A stretch of 64,000 nt of DNA, taken from the NCBI GenBank assembly GCA_015485385.1, contig WFTS01000149.1, positions 1 to 64,000 on the forward strand. Direction: 5' to 3'. Shown here one piece after another: positions 35,031 through 44,829 of the stretch. The notes under the pieces were generated by a model, which did no database searches, was not told where the DNA came from, and saw nothing but the letters and a program-made list of their open reading frames with translations. The stretch is from Kordiimonadales bacterium (GTDB taxonomy: Bacteria > Pseudomonadota > Alphaproteobacteria > Sphingomonadales > Kordiimonadaceae). Within the stretch, counting starts at the first letter, position 1; each line of letters opens with the position of its first letter. The translations under genes were made by a program, and so were the position numbers.

Positions 35031-37535
35031 TTATGTATGTCCTGTGTTGGGAATAAGTGGCTGCTTTTTTAGGCGCTTTCCGAAAATAGAAAGAAGGGCC
35101 GGTAGAAGGGTCCATGTCAAAATAAGGCATGTACTGAAGCCTATCAAGGCAAGCATACCCAAAGACCGAAGCCCGCCCATAGAGGCCATAACCAAACCAC
35201 CAAACCCGAGCATTGTTGTTAATGTGGTGATGGATGCTGCTTGGCCAGTATGTTTCATTACAACGGCTAATGGATCAGATGTTTCTTGAAAGCGCTCATA
35301 AATATGAATTCCATTATCAACAGATATGCCGATCAGAGACGGCAAAATCACCATGTTAATGATGGAAAGCGGCAAGTTGAAAATGACCATTGCAGCAACG
35401 GTGATCACTAGACCAGCCATGGTGGGCAGCAAAATCACGGCAGCGGCGCTGAAAGATCGCACAAACAAGAGAACCAAAAGAATGGTGATACCGCTAACCA
35501 AAGCGACAGCCCTAAAGGCATCAGCTTTCATCAAAGCAAGCATTTCAACAAAAATAAAGCCTTCAGAGGCAGGGTGATAGACTTTTCCGTTTACGGTAAA
35601 TTCTGCGGCATCGTTATAAAATTGCCGCGCCAAGTCAGCGTCGTCCATTGTTACCGAGTTGTATATATACATTAAATATCCGGGTTGATTTTCATCACCT
35701 AAATAAACCCTGCGCATAGCAGGGGGTAGGTCGGTTGTTTTCAATTCGTCAACATCCAAATATTTCACTTGCGCGCGAAGATCTTTTGGAAGGGGGCCGG
35801 CTTCTTCTACTTTTGTCCACATTCGCTGGATCACTTTGAGCCGCTCGGACTGCTCTGTTGGACTGGGTATAAAATTTCTAACACTTGTGATTTTGGCAAT
35901 GGTCGGCGTTTTGGTATCAGACTTGGTATAGGCACTAAAATAGCGCTCAATGGCTTCCACTTCTTCCAGTGTATCAACAACCAGTACGGCACGGTCATGC
36001 CCGCCTTTGAAAATACCCTTGGATTGTTTGGTTGCCCACAAGTGCTCTGGTGATTGTGGCGCTTGAATATTTTTGAAGTTCTTTTCAAATTCTAAGTGTG
36101 GCGCAATCATGAAAGACAGGATCATGACGGGGGTAATCACCCCAAGTGTCATTCTGGGAAATCTGCTGCCAATCGACCAATCTCTGTCTCCGAAATATTT
36201 AGACAAATAAGCACCGAATCCCGACGGTTTTGTGGGTCTTCTGTGCCAGTTTATTTGCTTTTCAAAAACGGAAAGAAGTGCAGGAAAGACGCTGTACATG
36301 GCAATATAGATCAGCAAAACCCCACTTCCCGCGATGAAGCCAAATTCACGAAAGGCCCGAAATTCGGTAAACAGGAGTGCAAAAAACCCCACAGCTGTTG
36401 TCAACCCGGCAATAAGCGATGCTTTGCCAGTATGAGCCATGACAATGGCTAGCGCTTCTTCATGCGGGGTGCCTCTCGCACGCTCCTCTGAATAACGGCT
36501 AAAATTGTGGATGCCAAAATCAATACCCAGTCCAAAAAGAATGAGGGCCAAAAAGATGGTAATAAGGTTCAGGCCACCAATTACTATGGCTGTTAAGCCT
36601 ATGGTCCAGACGATGCCAACAACAAGCGGCAGAACAATCAGCGGGACTGCAACAAACCGCCTATAATGAATAAGCAATAGCAGAATGATCAGCCCTACGC
36701 TGCTGCCTAGCCCGGTTACAACGTCATTAATAACCGCATCAAACTGGGCTACTTTGTTTCGTATCCGACCTGCAATACCAACCCGTAGACCGTCTTCGGG
36801 TGCATTTAAATCTAAGGCGTTAATGATGGCCGCCGCTTCGGAAATCATTGTTTTGGCTTCCCCTAAGCCTTCAAACCCAGGTTTGGGCCAGACAACGAGA
36901 GCTTGAGAATGTGCATCATCAGACACAAAGTGCCGTTTTGTCTCAATCGGGGCAAACAAGCGGTCTTTGTCAATTTGATCGTCTTTTTGGCTGTCAGCTT
37001 GGGGCGCCGTTTTATCTTTGCTCGCTTGATCTGGATGGCTGGAAACATGCTGCCCGCTGTCTATAAGGTTGATGTTTAGATCAATACCTGTGGACTGTTT
37101 GAAAGCGTTTACTGTTGCGGAAAGGATTTCTTCGTCTAAGACATGTTCAACTTTTTCAAGTTCAGGCACACTCAGCTGCAGCAGCCGGTGTTGTTCCAGC
37201 ACAGAAATATCTTCAAAATACTGAACACTATCAACCCAAGGCAACCTTCTCATGAAGGCTTCAAGTAGAACAAGAGCCCCCTCTATCTTTTGTCGGTCAG
37301 TGCCTTTTATGATGATTTGGATTGATGCGAAACTACCGGCTTTTTCTTTCACGGCATTCAGGGTGTGCACGCTTTGTGCATTTTCTGGCATCAAGGCATC
37401 AAGACGTGTTGAAATCTTCAGCGTTTGCACGGACTGTAAAGCAAGCAAAAAAGCAACAAAGGCAACCATGAGTATCGGCCACCGCCTTCGCGAGCTAAAC
37501 TTGCTAATTTCTATACTCCAAGCAGGTAACTGCAC
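35031..37535 (-). CDS. MMPL/RND superfamily transporter
   Basis: An 834-residue RND-type exporter of the MMPL/HpnN kind with 12 predicted membrane spans in two homologous halves: TM1 near 18-36, first periplasmic loop about 40-270, and five spans with GLGIDFGIHNFSRYSEERARG. A second large loop and spans with SVDNGIHIYERFQET follow; the paired Asp-containing motifs are typical proton-relay sites. HpnN moves hopanoids and MmpL proteins move complex lipids, so a lipid cargo is likely. The start is GTG with GGAGA upstream. It is transcribed into the frameshifted NTP transferase, across from the inositol genes, and an inositol lipid is a reasonable cargo. Confidence 0.85.
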   Translation of the reverse strand: MQLPAWSIEISKFSSRRRWPILMVAFVAFLLALQSVQTLKISTRLDALMPENAQSVHTLNAVKEKAGSFASIQIIIKGTDRQKIEGALVLLEAFMRRLPWVDSVQYFEDISVLEQHRLLQLSVPELEKVEHVLDEEILSATVNAFKQSTGIDLNINLIDSGQHVSSHPDQASKDKTAPQADSQKDDQIDKDRLFAPIETKRHFVSDDAHSQALVVWPKPGFEGLGEAKTMISEAAAIINALDLNAPEDGLRVGIAGRIRNKVAQFDAVINDVVTGLGSSVGLIILLLLIHYRRFVAVPLIVLPLVVGIVWTIGLTAIVIGGLNLITIFLALILFGLGIDFGIHNFSRYSEERARGTPHEEALAIVMAHTGKASLIAGLTTAVGFFALLFTEFRAFREFGFIAGSGVLLIYIAMYSVFPALLSVFEKQINWHRRPTKPSGFGAYLSKYFGDRDWSIGSRFPRMTLGVITPVMILSFMIAPHLEFEKNFKNIQAPQSPEHLWATKQSKGIFKGGHDRAVLVVDTLEEVEAIERYFSAYTKSDTKTPTIAKITSVRNFIPSPTEQSERLKVIQRMWTKVEEAGPLPKDLRAQVKYLDVDELKTTDLPPAMRRVYLGDENQPGYLMYIYNSVTMDDADLARQFYNDAAEFTVNGKVYHPASEGFIFVEMLALMKADAFRAVALVSGITILLVLLFVRSFSAAAVILLPTMAGLVITVAAMVIFNLPLSIINMVILPSLIGISVDNGIHIYERFQETSDPLAVVMKHTGQAASITTLTTMLGFGGLVMASMGGLRSLGMLALIGFSTCLILTWTLLPALLSIFGKRLKKQPLIPNTGHT

Positions 37536-37606
37536 GCCGTCTCCGCATATTGGACTTACCGTCTGAAGTGATAACGGGGTGCCTTAAATGAACCCTCCAA
37601 GATAAA

Positions 37607-39814
37607 TTACGAAAGTGCGTGCGTGGCTGTTTCTATCGTGGGGGAACTACAACTATAGCATACTTGAATTTTGGGATCTGAGGGTTTGTCTTTGCTTGAG
37701 GCGGCAGGAAGGCACAGGCAAACTTTTGTGCCTTTGCCTATATCACTGGATATTTTCAAGGCCCCGCCGCTGCGTTCGACCAAGCGTTTGCTCGCGGCCA
37801 AACCTAAACCCATTCCGTTCGTTGTGCGAGAAAAGCTGTCATCCACAATTTCAAACGGTTCTGTTATTCGCCCAAGATGCTTTGGCGAGATCCCGCGCCC
37901 ACTATCAGCTACAGAAACAAAGGCCGCACCGTTGGCCTCGCCGACCTCAATGATTACCGCGTCTTTTGGGCCTGTGAATTTTGATGCATTATCCATAAGG
38001 TGTTTTAAGGCTTGCTCTATTTCGTGGGGGTCGCACAAGGCCGTCACGGGGGAAAGAGGTACATCCAATACCAGCATTTTCTGCTGGCTTTTTAAACTAT
38101 TCACCCAGTCCTCTTTGATCACGGTTTCCCGGACAAAGCTGGTTAGGTCTGTTTCTTTTATATCTACGTCCGCGTCCCGGCTTGTAAGTTCCACAACGGC
38201 ATTGATCTTACCAAGTAATTCTTGGGCTCCAGTTTGCACATATCCTATCCACTCTTTCTGTTCGGGGTCGTTTAAATGAGAGCTTAGGATTTGGCTAAAC
38301 CCCAAAATATGATTAAGCGGTGTGCGCAGTTCGTGGTTCATATTTGCGATAAAATTGCTTTTGGCGCGTGCAGAGACCTCTGCTTTTTCCACCGCCTCCA
38401 AAAGCGCGGCTTCACTTTTGAGACGCAGTGTGATGTCTTCTGCAACGATCATTACCCTGAAACTAGAGGAGCGGCCGCTGACTAACGGAAAAAAATATGC
38501 AGAGTAAACAGCAGAGCCTTTTGGATTGGTCACGCCAATTTCACATGTGGAGGAAACACCTTTAGCGGCACTGCGGATAAGCGTTGAGACTTTTTCTTTG
38601 TCAGCCGCTGAAACTAGATTGAGAAAGCTGGCGCTTGGCGGGCCAGCCTTGCTTAAAAGCGATGCGGCGGTAACATTTTTGGAGTGTATGCGACCAATTT
38701 GATCTACTTCAAACACGGCCAAATGGCTAACCGCATCTAGGTTTTTATAGCGTTCACCCAAAACATGATTTTGGCTTTTCTCCCGATTTTGATCTCTGAT
38801 AAGCGACCGCGCCGTTTTAATCGATAAAACCGCCACAGAAACCCCAAGCACCCCGGCGACGACCACTAAAACCCAGAACGCCCGAAGCGAACGCTGTGAT
38901 TTCCTAAGCGCTTGTGCGGCGATATCTTTAGAATATATGTCACTTTGAACATGAAACACCGCAGCTCTTTTGCTGGCTAAATCGAACCATTTTTCTACAC
39001 TTATGGAAGGCTGCTTTGTGTTTTTTAAATACTGTGAAATGCTGGTGCGAGCCATATCAAGCGCAGTCAGGTTTGGGTCGTTAGCAAGCGCATTTACGCG
39101 GGCCTTGGCCAGCGTGCTGGCAGTAGACATAAAGACATTCAAATAGGCTTTTTGCTTTGCAATAAGGCTTATGAAACGGTCATGAATTTCAGGGATGTTT
39201 GCTGTTTCTGTTAAAATCAACACACCAACAGCGCGCTCTTGCCCTGCTAATTCTTCTAATTCTAATAGGCTGGTATAGGCGTGAATATCCCCGGATAAAT
39301 AAGACCCCAATCCAGCAGAATTTAGGGCTTTGACCCTATCCAAAAGATAGCGGATCGCACTGGAATAATAAAGCTCGGCCTCCTCGCTGCCTTGGGTTCC
39401 GCTTAGAATTCTTTCTCTGTAAGCCTCTAAGTTCGGTAAAAAACGGTCAGGGGAAAAGTCTGTGATTTGAAAAAAGTTGGATTGGCCCTGGGCTTTGTCA
39501 CGTTCGACGGCTTTGGTAAAATCAGCCAAAGCTTGATCCGTTTTTTCCCGCTGGCGAGTAAGGCGTTGTGAAAACACAGCTTTGGCTGACGAGAGATACC
39601 CAATAGTTGCGCCGCGCTCTTTTTGCAAAGTCTGAATTAAATGGCTTAACGTAGGGGCGATACGCACTATTTCATAGACTTCAGTTATCGCTTTATACCG
39701 ACTATAAGAGAGCCACATGCGTTCAGTGGCAAAACCAAAAAACAGCGCAAAAGATACGATAAATATACCGTATATTTTATGTTTATTGCGGATGTTTCGA
39801 GTGTTGAACTGCAT
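37607..39814 (-). CDS. NIT-domain sensor histidine kinase
   Basis: A 735-residue membrane kinase. TM1 is at about 15-32. The periplasmic part carries the NIT (nitrate/nitrite-sensing) signature LIQTLQKERGATIGYLSS, and TM2 is near 308-330 (AFWVLVVVAGVLGVSVAVLS). A PAS-like domain (about 350-470), HisKA (NHELRTPLNHILGF, phospho-His about 491) and HATPase follow. The last has DNASKF, DSGRGISP and GMGLGLAASKRLVERSGG. There is no receiver domain. A Cys-containing tail (IQVCYSCSS) ends the protein. It lies 21 bp after a receiver-only response regulator, its likely partner. NIT domains bind nitrate or nitrite in characterised cases, but the ligand here is inferred. Confidence 0.88.
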   Translation of the reverse strand: MQFNTRNIRNKHKIYGIFIVSFALFFGFATERMWLSYSRYKAITEVYEIVRIAPTLSHLIQTLQKERGATIGYLSSAKAVFSQRLTRQREKTDQALADFTKAVERDKAQGQSNFFQITDFSPDRFLPNLEAYRERILSGTQGSEEAELYYSSAIRYLLDRVKALNSAGLGSYLSGDIHAYTSLLELEELAGQERAVGVLILTETANIPEIHDRFISLIAKQKAYLNVFMSTASTLAKARVNALANDPNLTALDMARTSISQYLKNTKQPSISVEKWFDLASKRAAVFHVQSDIYSKDIAAQALRKSQRSLRAFWVLVVVAGVLGVSVAVLSIKTARSLIRDQNREKSQNHVLGERYKNLDAVSHLAVFEVDQIGRIHSKNVTAASLLSKAGPPSASFLNLVSAADKEKVSTLIRSAAKGVSSTCEIGVTNPKGSAVYSAYFFPLVSGRSSSFRVMIVAEDITLRLKSEAALLEAVEKAEVSARAKSNFIANMNHELRTPLNHILGFSQILSSHLNDPEQKEWIGYVQTGAQELLGKINAVVELTSRDADVDIKETDLTSFVRETVIKEDWVNSLKSQQKMLVLDVPLSPVTALCDPHEIEQALKHLMDNASKFTGPKDAVIIEVGEANGAAFVSVADSGRGISPKHLGRITEPFEIVDDSFSRTTNGMGLGLAASKRLVERSGGALKISSDIGKGTKVCLCLPAASSKDKPSDPKIQVCYSCSSPTIETATHALS

Positions 39815-39835
39815 TGTTAGAGCCTAATGAAATGC

Positions 39836-40432
39836 TTATGATTTTGGCGAAGTATCCAAACATTCGTCGTGTAAAGTCAGCCGTATTTTTTGGGCTAAAT
39901 CGTCAGCGCTATATGGTTTGTGAAGAATATCTTGTGAAATTCTGGCGACATATTCTTCGGCGCTTTGAGGCTCATTTTGTGGTTCACATTGTGCGGCGCT
40001 ATGCTCTGGGTCTAGCGCCGCACCCGCTTTGTTAAAGGCGGGCATATCAACATTGCGCAAATGATAGGCTGACGTTAAAACAATTTTTATATCAGGCCGC
40101 AGGGCTTTTGCGAGAATGGCCAGTTCAAAGCCGTCAATATTTCCTGGCATGCGAACATCGCTAAAAAGCAGATCAATATCCGTGTCACCGCCCAGTATTT
40201 TAAGGGCCGCCTTGGGGCCATCCGCCATTAAAATCTGGTATCCCATCAGCTCAAGGTGTGTGCTCGCTATTTCTAATAAAAACAGCTCATCATCAACAAC
40301 CAAGATGGTAGGAGCATCCATATCTGGTGCGTTTGTTTGCGCGGCAATATTTGTTTCTGTTTTATTCACGGTTTTTTTACCTACACTAATGAAACTGTTT
40401 ACGGCATACTCTAGGGGAACTGTTTGCTGCAT
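39836..40432 (-). CDS. Single-domain response regulator
   Basis: A receiver protein of about 198 aa from the chosen ATG (MQQTVPLEYAVNS); the ORF track starts 35 codons earlier, but that extension would run into the divergent regulator's upstream region. The receiver has PTILVVDDE, phospho-acceptor LLFSDVRMPG, LTSAYHL and the conserved Lys in LHKPYSADDL. Between the Thr/Ser switch and the Lys lies an insertion of about 30 residues (FNKAGAALDPEHSAAQCEPQ), longer than usual. No output domain follows. It is 21 bp upstream of the NIT kinase and probably exchanges phosphate with it. Confidence 0.82.
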   Translation of the reverse strand: MQQTVPLEYAVNSFISVGKKTVNKTETNIAAQTNAPDMDAPTILVVDDELFLLEIASTHLELMGYQILMADGPKAALKILGGDTDIDLLFSDVRMPGNIDGFELAILAKALRPDIKIVLTSAYHLRNVDMPAFNKAGAALDPEHSAAQCEPQNEPQSAEEYVARISQDILHKPYSADDLAQKIRLTLHDECLDTSPKS

Positions 40433-40570
40433 GGGGGTGAGTATAAGGTGCCAGTGTTTCCCTAATGTGTTTTGGATTGTAAATTCTTGTAACCAAAATG
40501 AGACGCAAGGTGAATTTATGTTGCATAAAATATGCACCCTTCACAAAGCGTTCACTGGGAGGATCATTTC

Positions 40571-41302
40571 GTGGCGGCGCTTGCCCCTATCCTGATTGTT
40601 GATGATGACGCTGATATGCGCGATACTTTGCGCGCCTTGCTGGAAGCGGATGGCTTTAGTGTGCATGAGGCCTCAGGCAGCCATGAGATGCAGGAAAAAT
40701 TATCACAGCATACATTTTCCCTTATATTGCTGGACCAAGTTCTGCCGGGCGGCGAAGACGGCATTTCAATTTTACGCAGACTTCGGCCAAGCCTTGATAT
40801 TCCAGTGATTATGCTGACCGGAAAAGATGATGTTATTGATAAAATTGTCGGGCTAGAGGTTGGCGCGGATGATTATATTACAAAGCCTTTTCACGGCCGT
40901 GAGCTGACAGCCCGAATTAAAAATATTTTGCGCCGCCGCGTCGTGCCCGAGGCTAAATCAGAGAAGGCCAGCCCAGATACAAAAACCCTTACTTTCAATG
41001 GCTGGAAGCTTGATCAATTGGCGCGGAAATTACAGTCTCCGGACGGTAATTTTGTCCGCTTGACCAGCCATGAATATAGTATCCTAAATTTATTGGTTAC
41101 GCGTGCAGGCCGAATTCTGTCTCGGGATCGCTTGTTGGATGAAATTTCGCCGGGAGCACAAGACTGGAGCCCCCTTGACCGTAGCCCGGATGTTTTAATC
41201 GCTAAATTGCGCAAAAAACTTGGTGACAACCCTAAAGATCCCGCGTTCATCCGAACTGTTCGTCAGGCGGGCTATATTTTCATTGCCCCAGTGGAACTGT
41301 AA
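40571..41302 (+). CDS. OmpR-family response regulator
   Basis: A 243-residue DNA-binding response regulator. The start is taken as the GTG with GGGAGG 8 nt upstream (giving MAALAPILIVDDDADMRDTL), 13 codons inside the ORF track entry. The receiver domain has LILLDQVLPGGEDG (phospho-Asp), MLTGKDD and YITKPFHGRE. The C-terminal winged helix has KLQSPDGNFVRLTSHEYSILNLLVTRAGRILSRDRLLDEI and PAFIRTVRQAGYIF. It is divergent from the NIT kinase operon, with 138 bp between starts, and upstream of the NIT chemoreceptor, so it may regulate this island. Confidence 0.9.
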   Translation: MAALAPILIVDDDADMRDTLRALLEADGFSVHEASGSHEMQEKLSQHTFSLILLDQVLPGGEDGISILRRLRPSLDIPVIMLTGKDDVIDKIVGLEVGADDYITKPFHGRELTARIKNILRRRVVPEAKSEKASPDTKTLTFNGWKLDQLARKLQSPDGNFVRLTSHEYSILNLLVTRAGRILSRDRLLDEISPGAQDWSPLDRSPDVLIAKLRKKLGDNPKDPAFIRTVRQAGYIFIAPVEL

Positions 41303-41431
41303 AGCTCAGTGATTTCAAGTGGTTATGGGGTCTTAGGCCCGCGCCGCGAAACTGTAGGCATGTTTCTTTACAAATCAGAACATTTCTTCACCAAACAGAC
41401 ACAGACATAGCCTTTGCCGTACGATATTTTA

Positions 41432-41461
41432 AAGCCTTCCAAATCTCGTTTCGAAAGGCTT
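41432..41461 (+). promoter_or_regulatory. Hairpin sequestering the chemoreceptor ribosome site
   Basis: AAGCCTT and AAGGCTT form a perfect 7-bp stem with a 16-nt loop. The 3' arm contains the AAAGG Shine-Dalgarno of the chemoreceptor, 2 nt before its first ATG. It could reduce translation when folded. Confidence 0.45.
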
Positions 41462-41462
41462 A

Positions 41463-43601
41463 ATGATGGAGCAGCTTCTCAATAAATATAGCTTAAATAG
41501 ACGTATCTTGGCGCTTGTGACCTTCCCTTTGCTGGTTGCTAGTGCTTTGGCGGTGAATTTAATCTTAGAAGCGAGCAACCGATCGAGCGAGATGGATAAA
41601 ATCTCAAGCCTTGCTGAATTGGCTCCCTTTGCAAGTGGCCTTATTCACGAGCTTCAAAAAGAACGCGGGCGCTCTGCGGGGTTTCTAGCCGCCAGTACGG
41701 ACCGCAAGCTTTTGTCCCAAATTAAAAAACAGCGCGCAGAAACGGACGAAACCCTTAGCAGCTGGAAACAGGCTCTAAAGGGTATGAAAACGGCCAGCCA
41801 CTCTAAAGAATTTGCTGCTGTTCTTACCAAGGCAGAGACGGCGGCATCCACTCTTGCTGCTCTGCGCGCTGATGTTATGGGCGGCTCTATAGCTGTTAGC
41901 GAAATGGCCAGCCGTTATACAAATATTATCGCGCGGCATTTGGATATTATAAAAGGCATGGTCACATTAAGTTCTGACGCCGCAATTTCCCGTAAAATAA
42001 CGGCGTTTGTCGGACTTTTGGAAGCCAAAGAGAGGGCGGGTCTGGAGCGCGCAATGGGCAATGCAGGATTTGCTGCGGGAAAATTTTCGCCACAAGTTTT
42101 CCAGCGTTTTGTCACATTGGTTGCACAGCAAGATGCCTTTCTTTCAGAGTTTCAGCACCATGCAACAGAGGCTGAGCGTGCTATTTATTCAAATGTCATG
42201 CGGGGGCCTTATATTAAGGATGTGAACAAAATGCGCGCGCATATATTTAAGACAAATGGCGCGATTGATCCTGATCTGTTTTCTTCGGCTGAATGGTTTT
42301 CTGCCATTACCGGGAAAATTGACCTGTTCAAGAAAATTGAAGACCAGTTAAGCGCGCAAATCCTCGCTGCTGCTGAAGGCGGAGCCTCGTCAGCATCCTT
42401 TGCTTTCTGGACAGTGATACTGGCGTCCTTGCTTGGCCTGCCGGTGCTTATATTTGCCTCTTATTCTGTCGCGGCCAGTATCGAACGCCCCTTAAGCCGC
42501 CTGCATGCAGTGATGGGCAAGCTTGTTGAGGGTGATCTGGAAACAACGGTTCCTCACACCTCTTACGGAAGTGAAATTGGCGCGATGGCCAAGGCAATCT
42601 CCTCTTTTAGAGAGGCCGCGATTGAACAGGTCCGTCTTGAGGCTCTCGCAGAAAAAGCGCGTGCGGAAAAAGAGGCGCGCGACAAGGAAGACGCAGAGCG
42701 TGCAATCGAAAGGCAGAAACGCGAGGCAGAGCGTGCCAAGCAGGCAGAAATACGCTCTAAGCGCCTTGGCGAGCTGATCGAATTATTTGATAATAGAGCC
42801 GGTGAAGCGCTTAAGATTATGGGCTCGACATCGGGGGAGCTGGAAAAAACAGCCCTCTCCATGAGCGACGTTGCAAGCCAAACGGAAAGCCAAAGCGGCA
42901 CTGTTGTTTCTGCGTCAGACGAAACCAGCCACAGCGTTCAAACGGTCGCGACCGCCGTAGAAGAAATGAGTGCGTCCGCCGCAGAAATTGGGCGGCAAAT
43001 GCAGCAATCTTCTGACATTACCTTGTCGGCGGTGACTAAAGCCGAGCAAGCCATGTCGGTTGTAGACAGCCTGACCGAAACATCGCAGCATATTGGGGAT
43101 ATGGTTTCCATGATCCAGGAAATTGCTGAAAAGACCAATTTGCTGGCCCTGAACGCAACCATAGAGGCCGCGCGTGCCGGCGATATGGGGCGCGGCTTTG
43201 CGGTGGTCGCCTCTGAGGTCAAAGCCTTGGCAGAGCAAACAACAAGCGCCACTGATGCCATTGGTGGTCAAGTAACCAGTATTCAGTCTGTTAGTAAAGA
43301 CGTGGCTGTCACTGTCTCAGAAATGAAAGATGTCATCCTTCAAACCGAGGAAATTGCGACAGCCGTATCCGCCGCCGTTGAAGAACAAAATGCCGCCACC
43401 TCTGAAATTTCGCGCAGCGTACAAGAAGCAGCGAAAGGAACGCAGCAGGTTTCTGCCCAGATGGTTGAGGTGCAAAAAGGTGCCGTGGAAACCAAAGGGG
43501 CCTCTAGCCAAGTTCTTTCATCGTCTAAAGACCTTGCAAGTAGCGGCACCCATCTAAAGGAAGTGATTTCTGAATTTTTAAAGGATGTACAAGCGGCATA
43601 A
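41463..43601 (+). CDS. Methyl-accepting chemotaxis protein with NIT domain
   Basis: A 712-residue transmembrane chemoreceptor. TM1 is near 15-33. The periplasmic NIT domain (about 50-300) shows [21 protein letters not shown]2 is near 308-335, then HAMP ([31 protein letters not shown]), a Lys/Glu coiled coil rich in [16 protein letters not shown], and the MCP signalling hairpin [21 protein letters not shown] with [18 protein letters not shown]. No C-terminal CheR/CheB pentapeptide is present. Two adjacent ATGs are possible; the second has the better ribosome-site spacing. The domain matches that of the nearby histidine kinase, so both may sense the same ligand, predicted nitrate/nitrite. Confidence 0.92.
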   Translation: MMEQLLNKYSLNRRILALVTFPLLVASALAVNLILEASNRSSEMDKISSLAELAPFASGLIHELQKERGRSAGFLAASTDRKLLSQIKKQRAETDETLSSWKQALKGMKTASHSKEFAAVLTKAETAASTLAALRADVMGGSIAVSEMASRYTNIIARHLDIIKGMVTLSSDAAISRKITAFVGLLEAKERAGLERAMGNAGFAAGKFSPQVFQRFVTLVAQQDAFLSEFQHHATEAERAIYSNVMRGPYIKDVNKMRAHIFKTNGAIDPDLFSSAEWFSAITGKIDLFKKIEDQLSAQILAAAEGGASSASFAFWTVILASLLGLPVLIFASYSVAASIERPLSRLHAVMGKLVEGDLETTVPHTSYGSEIGAMAKAISSFREAAIEQVRLEALAEKARAEKEARDKEDAERAIERQKREAERAKQAEIRSKRLGELIELFDNRAGEALKIMGSTSGELEKTALSMSDVASQTESQSGTVVSASDETSHSVQTVATAVEEMSASAAEIGRQMQQSSDITLSAVTKAEQAMSVVDSLTETSQHIGDMVSMIQEIAEKTNLLALNATIEAARAGDMGRGFAVVASEVKALAEQTTSATDAIGGQVTSIQSVSKDVAVTVSEMKDVILQTEEIATAVSAAVEEQNAATSEISRSVQEAAKGTQQVSAQMVEVQKGAVETKGASSQVLSSSKDLASSGTHLKEVISEFLKDVQAA

Positions 43602-43622
43602 TGAATTTATCTCGCTCCCTAA

Positions 43623-43671
43623 GGCTGGCGTTAACAACTGATTGCGCCCCCCCGCAATGTTAAGGCCAGCC
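43623..43671 (+). terminator. Long hairpin after the chemoreceptor gene
   Basis: GGCTGGC-G-TTAACA pairs with TGTTAA-G-GCCAGCC. A bulge and an inner TTGCG/CGCAA stem capped by a C-rich loop follow. It lies 21 bp after the stop. There is no U-tract, so it may be an RNA-stability structure rather than an intrinsic terminator. Confidence 0.5.
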
Positions 43672-43866
43672 GCCCGAGCTTGAAAGTATAAACATAGGTT
43701 AAGCACAACCAATACATTCGACATTAAAAGGTATTAATACAGACGTAAAAGAAACGAACAAATATAAAATCCATATCCAAAACCACTTCCATGGTGCGAA
43801 GTCGTTCGGGTACGGTGGCGACTAGCGGCCTGTTTGCTAGTTAAGCGGGAAGACGGGAGGGCTTAA

Positions 43867-44829
43867 ATGAAAATCTGGCGTTCAATAGTGATTGTCTTTG
43901 TAACCACGGCTGTTTTGCTTGGTTGCGCACCAGAGAAACAATCACCACTGCGACTTGGCACAAATGTATGGCCGGGATATGAACCGCTTTATCTTTCGCA
44001 AGGCTTAGGGTTTTTAGCCAAAGATGAAGTGCGTCTTGTGCAGCTAACCTCGGCAAGCGATGTTATTCGGTCTTTTAAAAATGGTGCGCTGGAAATGGCG
44101 AGCCTAACCTTAGATGAAGCCCTTAGGCTTGTTGAACTGGATATTCCCATAAAGGTCATTCTTGTGCATGACAGCTCTTACGGCGGGGATGCAATTGTCG
44201 CGAAGCCAGGCATCAAGACGATTAAGGATTTAGCCGGGAAAAAGGTGGCGGTGGAAGGGTCTTTAACTGGTGCGTATGTTTTGGCCCGAGCGATGGAAAT
44301 TCACGATATCAACTTCGAGCAGATCAGCGTTGTTCAGCTAGATGTTTCTGACCATATTGAGGCCTTCAGCCTTGCTGATGTAGATGCCGTCGTAACCTTT
44401 GAGCCGTCCCTTTCAAAACTGTTGACGATGGGTGCGCGTGAGGTGTTTTCCAGCAAGGATATACCGGGTGAAATTCTGGATGTTCTTGTGGTCAGAACAG
44501 AGACTTATGAAAAGAACCCTGAAAAATTGAAAAGGCTGATCGACGCATGGTTTTCAGCTCTTGATTTTATGAAGAATAATCCAGAGCAGGCCGCCGCCCT
44601 TATGGCCCCTCGTTTAGGGCTAAGCCCTGAGGGTGTTCTGAAAAGTTTCAGCGGACTACGCATGTTGGACAAAGAAGAAAACCGGGCTTTGTTTTCAGGT
44701 AGCCCCCCTAAAATTCAGTCAAATGCCCGGCGATTAAAAATCGTGATGCAGGATCAAAAACTGCTGTCGCGTAATATTGACCTCAGCGATCTTTTTGCAG
44801 AGGATCTATGGCAAGGGATCAGTAAATGA
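43867..44829 (+). CDS. Lipoprotein solute-binding protein (NMT1/SsuA-like)
   Basis: A 320-residue periplasmic binding protein of the NrtA/SsuA/TauA-type type II fold. The signal peptide ends in a lipobox (TTAVLLGCAPEK), so it is predicted to be a lipoprotein. Characteristic segments are LRLGTNVWPGYEPLYLSQGLGF, the signature of this family, and GLKTIKDLAGKKVAVE-like KTIKDLAGKKVAVEGS. A strong GGAGG precedes the ATG. No ABC permease or ATPase is nearby. Its stop overlaps the next start as ATGA, coupling it to a hybrid sensor kinase. I infer that it delivers a ligand to the kinase rather than to a transporter. Confidence 0.87.
   Translation: MKIWRSIVIVFVTTAVLLGCAPEKQSPLRLGTNVWPGYEPLYLSQGLGFLAKDEVRLVQLTSASDVIRSFKNGALEMASLTLDEALRLVELDIPIKVILVHDSSYGGDAIVAKPGIKTIKDLAGKKVAVEGSLTGAYVLARAMEIHDINFEQISVVQLDVSDHIEAFSLADVDAVVTFEPSLSKLLTMGAREVFSSKDIPGEILDVLVVRTETYEKNPEKLKRLIDAWFSALDFMKNNPEQAAALMAPRLGLSPEGVLKSFSGLRMLDKEENRALFSGSPPKIQSNARRLKIVMQDQKLLSRNIDLSDLFAEDLWQGISK

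Noticed and set aside
37671-38279. 202-codon plus-strand ORF
   Set aside because: Antisense to the HATPase region of the NIT kinase, which has intact kinase motifs.
43867-44829. Part of an ABC importer operon
   Set aside because: No permease or ATPase gene lies on either side; the partner gene is a sensor kinase.
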